Assembly (NCBI GenBank): GCA_947184155.2
Contig: CAMXCT020003757.1
Location: 1-64,000, forward strand
Source: Cladocopium goreaui
Lineage: Eukaryota; Sar; Dinophyceae; Suessiales; Symbiodiniaceae
Reading direction: 5' to 3'
DNA: 64,000 nucleotides
Position 1 is the stretch's first letter. Each line of letters opens with the position of its first letter. Under the pieces are notes generated by a model. That model had not been told where the DNA came from. It worked only from the letters and a program-made list of their open reading frames with translations, and made no database searches. Made by a program: the position numbers and the translations under genes. Positions 58,980-64,000 of this stretch are shown in pieces.

Positions 58980-60941
58980 CTGCAGCATGCTGCAGCTATG
59001 GGGTTTCAAGATGTTTCAAGAGCCAGGGTCCGACACACAGACCGCGAAACCCCCATAGCTTTCCCGCTTGAAAGCGTCAAACATCCTCAAACCATGGCGA
59101 TTTTCGGGTGAGCTGTAGCCACGTAACCGCAGGTCCACTTTTTCCACACGCTTCCGCGGTGCTGCCAGTGAAGTGAAGTCATACCAGGCCTTGAAAGCCA
59201 AGACCAACATGTTGGATTTCATATGTCTCAAAATGTCTCAAAATGTCTCAAAATGTCTCAAAATGTCTCAAAATGTCTCAAAATGTCTCAAAACCATCCA
59301 ATGTTCCATGAATTCCATGATTTTCGGTTCAACTTTCGGTTGAACATGGTTGAAAACATGCACTGAATCAAAGGTGAAGACCTGCTCTCTCAGGTCTTGT
59401 CTGCAACTGGAAAAAGTGGGCCAGCCAAATGCCTGAGTTGACGTCCAACATTGGCGAAGGCCATGAATCGAAATTCCGCACCATCAAATTCCCCACCATC
59501 AAAATGTGGTCAATGTATGTTGTTAATGTATGTTAATGTACAGTATGTTAATGTTTGTTAATGTGGTAAACCCAACAATAAATCCCTATGGGAGACGAAG
59601 TTTTCTATTGGCTTTACCAACCATAAATCCTCATCGCCAGTGAATGCATTCGCGCGACGCAAAAACTTTTCGGGACGGTGAAGTGACGTGCATTTCTCGC
59701 TCGCTTCCGAGCGCCTCTGTCGAGCTCCACTTCTCTAGCGATTTGAAACATGAAATGGAAATGGTGGAGCTCAATGCCTACATTGTATATGAATAATTAT
59801 ATTGAATATATACATCTACATAATATATGTGTATAATATATTATTATATATAAGTATGACTATATGGTACATAGACTGACATAGTTTATCGAGTATATGC
59901 AGCTATGGTGAGTGTTTGTGAATCAATATGAATCAATATGAATCAATGCATCTCATAATATCTATCAATATCTATAAATATCTTGACGTCATGTTTTCTT
60001 CACATTGGTGAGACGGGCCCAATCTGCCGGGCATCAGTGTTCCCCTGACCGCCCCCGGCGCGGATTTGCGCCCGGTCGGCGCGTTTTCAAGGCGGGCAAT
60101 TGGAGGGTGAAACCACAGCTGGAAGCGCGGTTTTTGAAGGTGAAAATCAATGAATCTGAAAGAAAAAAGGATAAAAAAGGTGAATCATGTGATATGTTTT
60201 AAAAGAAAGTGTGTGATTTCATCCCCTACTACTTCTGGTGTCTTTGGGGCTTGAATATTGGAAGGGGTTGGGATTACAGAATGGCCGCAGATGCCCATGG
60301 TTTGATCTCACTATGCTTTTCAGGTCCCTTCCGCTGATTCCGCTGGACGAACGGCGGAGCCGATTTTTCAGGATGCCCTGAGATCGAGATCCCCTGAGTG
60401 GCATCAGTGAGTGAGTCATCGAGTCATTCAATGGATTGGTTTTTTTCGGGAAAATCTTAACCGGAGACCATAGATGCCATAGATTTTCCCATGAAGATCA
60501 TGGGGATTTTCGGGTTTTCACTGGTAAATTTTCCCCAACGAACCAATCCATTGAGTCACTGATGTGAGTCATCGAGTCAGTCTCTTTCCAGACTTTCGGG
60601 GTGTCTCGGCATTGAATCCTGAGAGATTGCATACTTCGATGCCTCTCAGATGGAAATCTTCTTCCTGCGATGGAAAGATGGTCAATTCTCATAAAGGGTG
60701 TTAAGGGAACGTTGAAGAAATATGGCTTTTCTAAGAATCCAAAAAATTCTAAAAGCACTTGAAGAGGGTTTTTGAAGATATATGTAAATATATGTGTTTG
60801 ACATCCCACTATGTTGAAATTGTTCAATGAAGCATGTTTCCAGTGTCAGTGCCTTCTCCCTGTCGGTTTTCATGACCTAATGGGAAAGTTGATGGTCACC
60901 ACTATCTGTGACTTTTTCAAGTTCCTAATGGTTCCTTAGCC
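58980..60941. other. Unassigned sequence between TM9SF and CFAP45
   Basis: It should hold the upstream TM9SF exons, but I could not identify them with confidence. An AATGTCTCAA tandem repeat (about 7 units) is at 59222-59293 and AATCAATATG (3 units) at 59916-59946. A GC-rich patch at 60.0-60.1 kb is open on plus but unrecognised. Confidence 0.4.
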
Positions 60942-63900
60942 TTAACCTTGACCCATGACCCCCAATTTTCTGGGACCATTTCGCTGATGCCTTGCGAGTT
61001 CGGCCCAATACTTTCCTGGCACACCACTCTTCTTGAGCTCATCGATCTTACCTCACCCACGCATGCCCTGTCGATATGTGGCGGACCCAAGGGTTCCCAA
61101 ATGTATCTATAGAATCTAGATACCCTGCCGCAGCGTTACCACAACTATGTTTCAGTAGAATAAAAACACACAAATCACCAGATTTAACCAAAGTTTTCTG
61201 GTTACCCCGTTGAATTGTTGATGAACATTTCAAATATCTCAATTTCAATTAATATATATATATATATTATATATTATATATTATATATATATATTGATAT
61301 CATACGTTAATATCATATATTATATCATATGTTAATATCATATGTTAATATATTAATCTCATGTTAATATCATCTAATATATCATGAATCATCAGATTAT
61401 TGATGAATTATACCGAAAATCTTGAACTTCAGTGGATCATCAAGATCCCAAGACACCGCATAGCGCAGCCAGGTCACGAGCTTTGATCTTCTCCAACCTG
61501 CAGAGGTTGAAGTGGGTCTCAACAAGGCAGGCAAGGCTACAACCTCTGGGGGTTATATGGGGTTATAACTTCTGGAAATACCATGTAAGAAAATGGGAAT
61601 GTGTTACCAACTGGTAACTTCTGGTGAAATACCATGTAAGACCTATGTGGAATTTGTGCTACCGAAACCAGTTGCTGCACGAAAGTTGGCTCTGGGCGCC
61701 CGCGCTTTTTCCGTTCGTTGCCAATGGACGCGCGGACGGCATTACCCTCTTCAAGGAAGTCGCGTCGCTCCTTCCCAGAAATTCACGAGGTGGATCAGCT
61801 TACATCAGTTTTCCATTGTCAACTGGCTGTGAATATTCCATTTCTTTGGGGTTGAACAAGTATCAATGATAGGAATGGAAAATCCCCTGAGAATTATCCA
61901 TTTTTATAGGCGATGTTTCCAAAGCCAGCCCATCCAACCCCCAGATATCTGATGGATTCTGATGGTAACCAGTCCTGATAGGCCTTCTCCTCTCTCGTAG
62001 CAATCTGGTGGCGCAGCTCCTGAAGATATCAGGTCTTTCGCCAAAACCCGGCAGAAGATGACGATTTTTGGATGAAATGATCAAGCCAAAACATGAGGAC
62101 CTGGTATGTCCATCGTTGAAAAAAGCCCTCTTCACCCAAAAAAAGGTGACTTTGATCATCTTTGATACACTAAAAATATCTAAAAATTCACTAAAAGTAT
62201 CTAAAAGTTCTAAGTTCCACCAAACCTTTGGATTGTCGTCAGCTCCTGGGAATGTTGAACTCGCAACTGGTGTTCTTCCACCTGCCTTTGTCGCTCGGCT
62301 TCTTCCTGCTGCATCTGCACCTCGCAAACAAAATTCAGAAAATGTCTTTGTTGAGGAAGAAAAATGAAGAAAATGGAAATCATTGGGATGTTTCGGAGTT
62401 TTGCTATCGACTTGGCTCGGAAAAGGATTTTTCCCTTCAGAGATGACGATTGATGCAACCAAGTTTTCTGAAGATGGATGTGAAACTCCGTGACTGGAGT
62501 TTTTTAAAACAAATAAACCACCCAAGCAATACAAAAACGCTCAAATGTTCAAATTGTGAGTTGCTTAACAAATTTTAAGAGTCACATGATGTTACATGAA
62601 ACATCATAAACATCGTAAATGAAATAACACATCAGTCAACTGAGTCAACTTGAAATCCACGATCCAATCCCCGCCTCGATGATTCGTTCAAACTCATCAC
62701 GTTCGAACTTGGCCTGTTCACCCAGGCGCCTCTCCTTCTCGGCCTGCTGCTGAAGTCGAGCCTGCAGATTTTCCGGATGGAAAATGTCAACTCAAACATC
62801 ACTTGAACCACTTGAATATAGTTGAATTATGTTGAATTAGTATCCATACTGCCTCAGTATCATACCATAACATAACATATCATGTGTATTACATTATATT
62901 ACATATTGTGGTATCACAATCCATCACCATCAAAAATCATCACCAGATCCCGAGCCACACAACCAGCAGATCACCAGCACCTCCTTCAGATCGGCGTTCA
63001 TCCGCTCGATTTTGTCCTTCTCCGCCTGCTCCTTCTGCCGCGCAGTGCGTTCCGCGGCCTCCATGGCTCCTGGGAGATTTCGTCAGCCGTTGAGATGGGA
63101 AAAACGTTGCTCCATTGAAGTAAGACAAACAACTTTAAGATCGGTAAAACGTAGATCATTGAACTTTAATGTAGATAGTTGTAGATAGTTGTAGATAGTT
63201 GATGATAGTTGATGATAGTAGAAGTCTAGAAGTTGTAAGCGGAAATCGATTTTCAGGTGATGTTTAACATATAACATGATGTTAACCCCACAACTGAATC
63301 GATTCGTCCCGCCCAGTGCACTTTTAATAAGGCCCCACTGGGTCGCCGGACGCTTCGCACGCAAGGCATCCATCTCAGCCGCCTTATCTTGCGCCTTCTC
63401 TTGCCTCAGATCAGTGATATTTGGCGGATGTTTTTGTGCAGCAAAACCCCAAAAAAAATGATCGATCTAATGCAAAATCATGTAAAATCTATGATCACAT
63501 GATATTTAATGATATTTCATATAGATGTTTTTAGTAATCCAAAAATGGTCGTACAATTTCACAGTCCCATCCTGCTATAGTTGTTGGGAAATGGTACGAA
63601 ATTTTGGGGTCAACCAAGGAAAATGGAGATATATCATTATATACCATTGGTAATATCATGAAATATTATATATATATAGTACCTGTGTTATCTCTGTCAT
63701 ACCTCAATCAGGAAGGTGATCTACCTAGTACGAAGGAGCAGTGCCCACCAATGCACCAATGGTGAATAAGCTCACTATTAGGATTTGACAGAACCAATGG
63801 TGACTCTATCCATTGATCTCAATGGATGTCCATCCCTTCTACTTTACTGCAATCATCAGTCTCTGTTAAAACCAATGGATGTCCATTCCGTCTCGTGAGT

Positions 63901-63990
63901 AACCCGATGCAACCCGTCGCATCAGCTTGTCATGGCACATCCACTCTGCTGGGTTCCCTACATGGCACGAAGCCGGGCAGTCTCCCGCTC
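60942..63990 (-). CDS. CFAP45: CFAP45-type ciliary coiled-coil protein, 3' nine exons (partial)
   Basis: Exons: 63990-63962, 63404-63352, 63069-62981, 62761-62675, 62320-62246, 62019-61975, 61770-61706, 61497-61478 (20 nt) and 61051-60942 with a TAA. The joined sequence follows vertebrate CFAP45 (CCDC19) through its coiled-coil trichohyalin/plectin-type domain with matching lengths: ARLRAMQEKAQ, EMDALRAKR, RDEFERII, ELRHQIA, LEEG, LEKIKARKIDELKKSGVP-GKY. CFAP45 lies inside the lumen of ciliary doublet microtubules. Donors are GT, GT, GT, GC, GA, GA, GC, GT; all acceptors are AG|G. The intron 62020-62245 is flanked by a 9-bp direct repeat. The last residues differ from the vertebrate end, and a GC donor after ELAR could mean one more exon. 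The 5' exons lie beyond the window. Confidence 0.88.
63165..63225. repeat. 10-bp tandem repeat in a CFAP45 intron
   Basis: GTAGATAGTT is repeated about four times, then drifts to GATGATAGTT. It lies in the intron between the CFAP45 exons 63404-63352 and 63069-62981. Confidence 0.9.
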
Positions 63991-64000
63991 CTGCAAGGGA

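Overview
The window is nuclear DNA from a eukaryote, almost certainly a dinoflagellate; the species cannot be told from the sequence. Four things point there. Coding exons are short (20-180 nt). Every one of the 20 introns I could resolve by protein homology has an AG|G acceptor, and 12 of the 20 use GC or GA donors instead of GT. There is a copia-type retrotransposon with an HVDD reverse transcriptase box. Two fragments resemble the RING and C-terminal domains of dinoflagellate non-LTR retroelement proteins as I remember them. There are no bacterial operons.

The left part (about 1-24 kb) is almost all repeats and mobile DNA. From left to right it holds: a RING-H2 coding fragment on the minus strand, broken up by a 203-bp tandem duplication; microsatellites and a TGTAG-type satellite; a duplicated 1.2-1.5 kb block carrying 72-bp tandem repeats; a 3.8-kb inverted repeat with a LINE-type fragment inserted in only one arm; a 16-bp tandem array; a complete copia element (10599-18173) with identical 170-bp LTRs, a 5-bp target duplication, primer binding site, polypurine tract and an intact 2139-codon gag-pol; and two copies of a composite repeat (18.9-19.9 and 21.3-22.0 kb).

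The right part (about 24-64 kb) carries host genes in small pieces, all recognisable ones on the minus strand. They are a sulfotransferase-like gene (27.0-29.9 kb), a NAA60-type N-terminal acetyltransferase (48.5-51.3 kb), a TM9SF-type nine-transmembrane protein (57.0-59.0 kb) and the 3' part of a CFAP45-type ciliary coiled-coil protein (60.9-64.0 kb, running off the window). Their order and shared strand fit the one-directional gene blocks known in dinoflagellates. NAA60 and TM9SF proteins act at the Golgi/endomembrane system and the sulfotransferase probably does too, but nothing shows a shared pathway. Between them lie unassigned candidate exons, a 5.1-kb array of a 53-bp hairpin-forming satellite (38.0-43.1 kb) and two families of roughly 100-bp elements with terminal inverted repeats, one copy of which sits inside a TM9SF intron.

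The strongest points for a second look are the copia element's extra C-terminal membrane/coiled-coil domain and its open frame past a single TGA, the NAA60 gene whose five introns all have non-GT donors, the CFAP45 intron flanked by a 9-bp direct repeat, and the hairpin satellite. Most long open frames in the left part and in 38-43 kb are by-products of tandem arrays, not genes.
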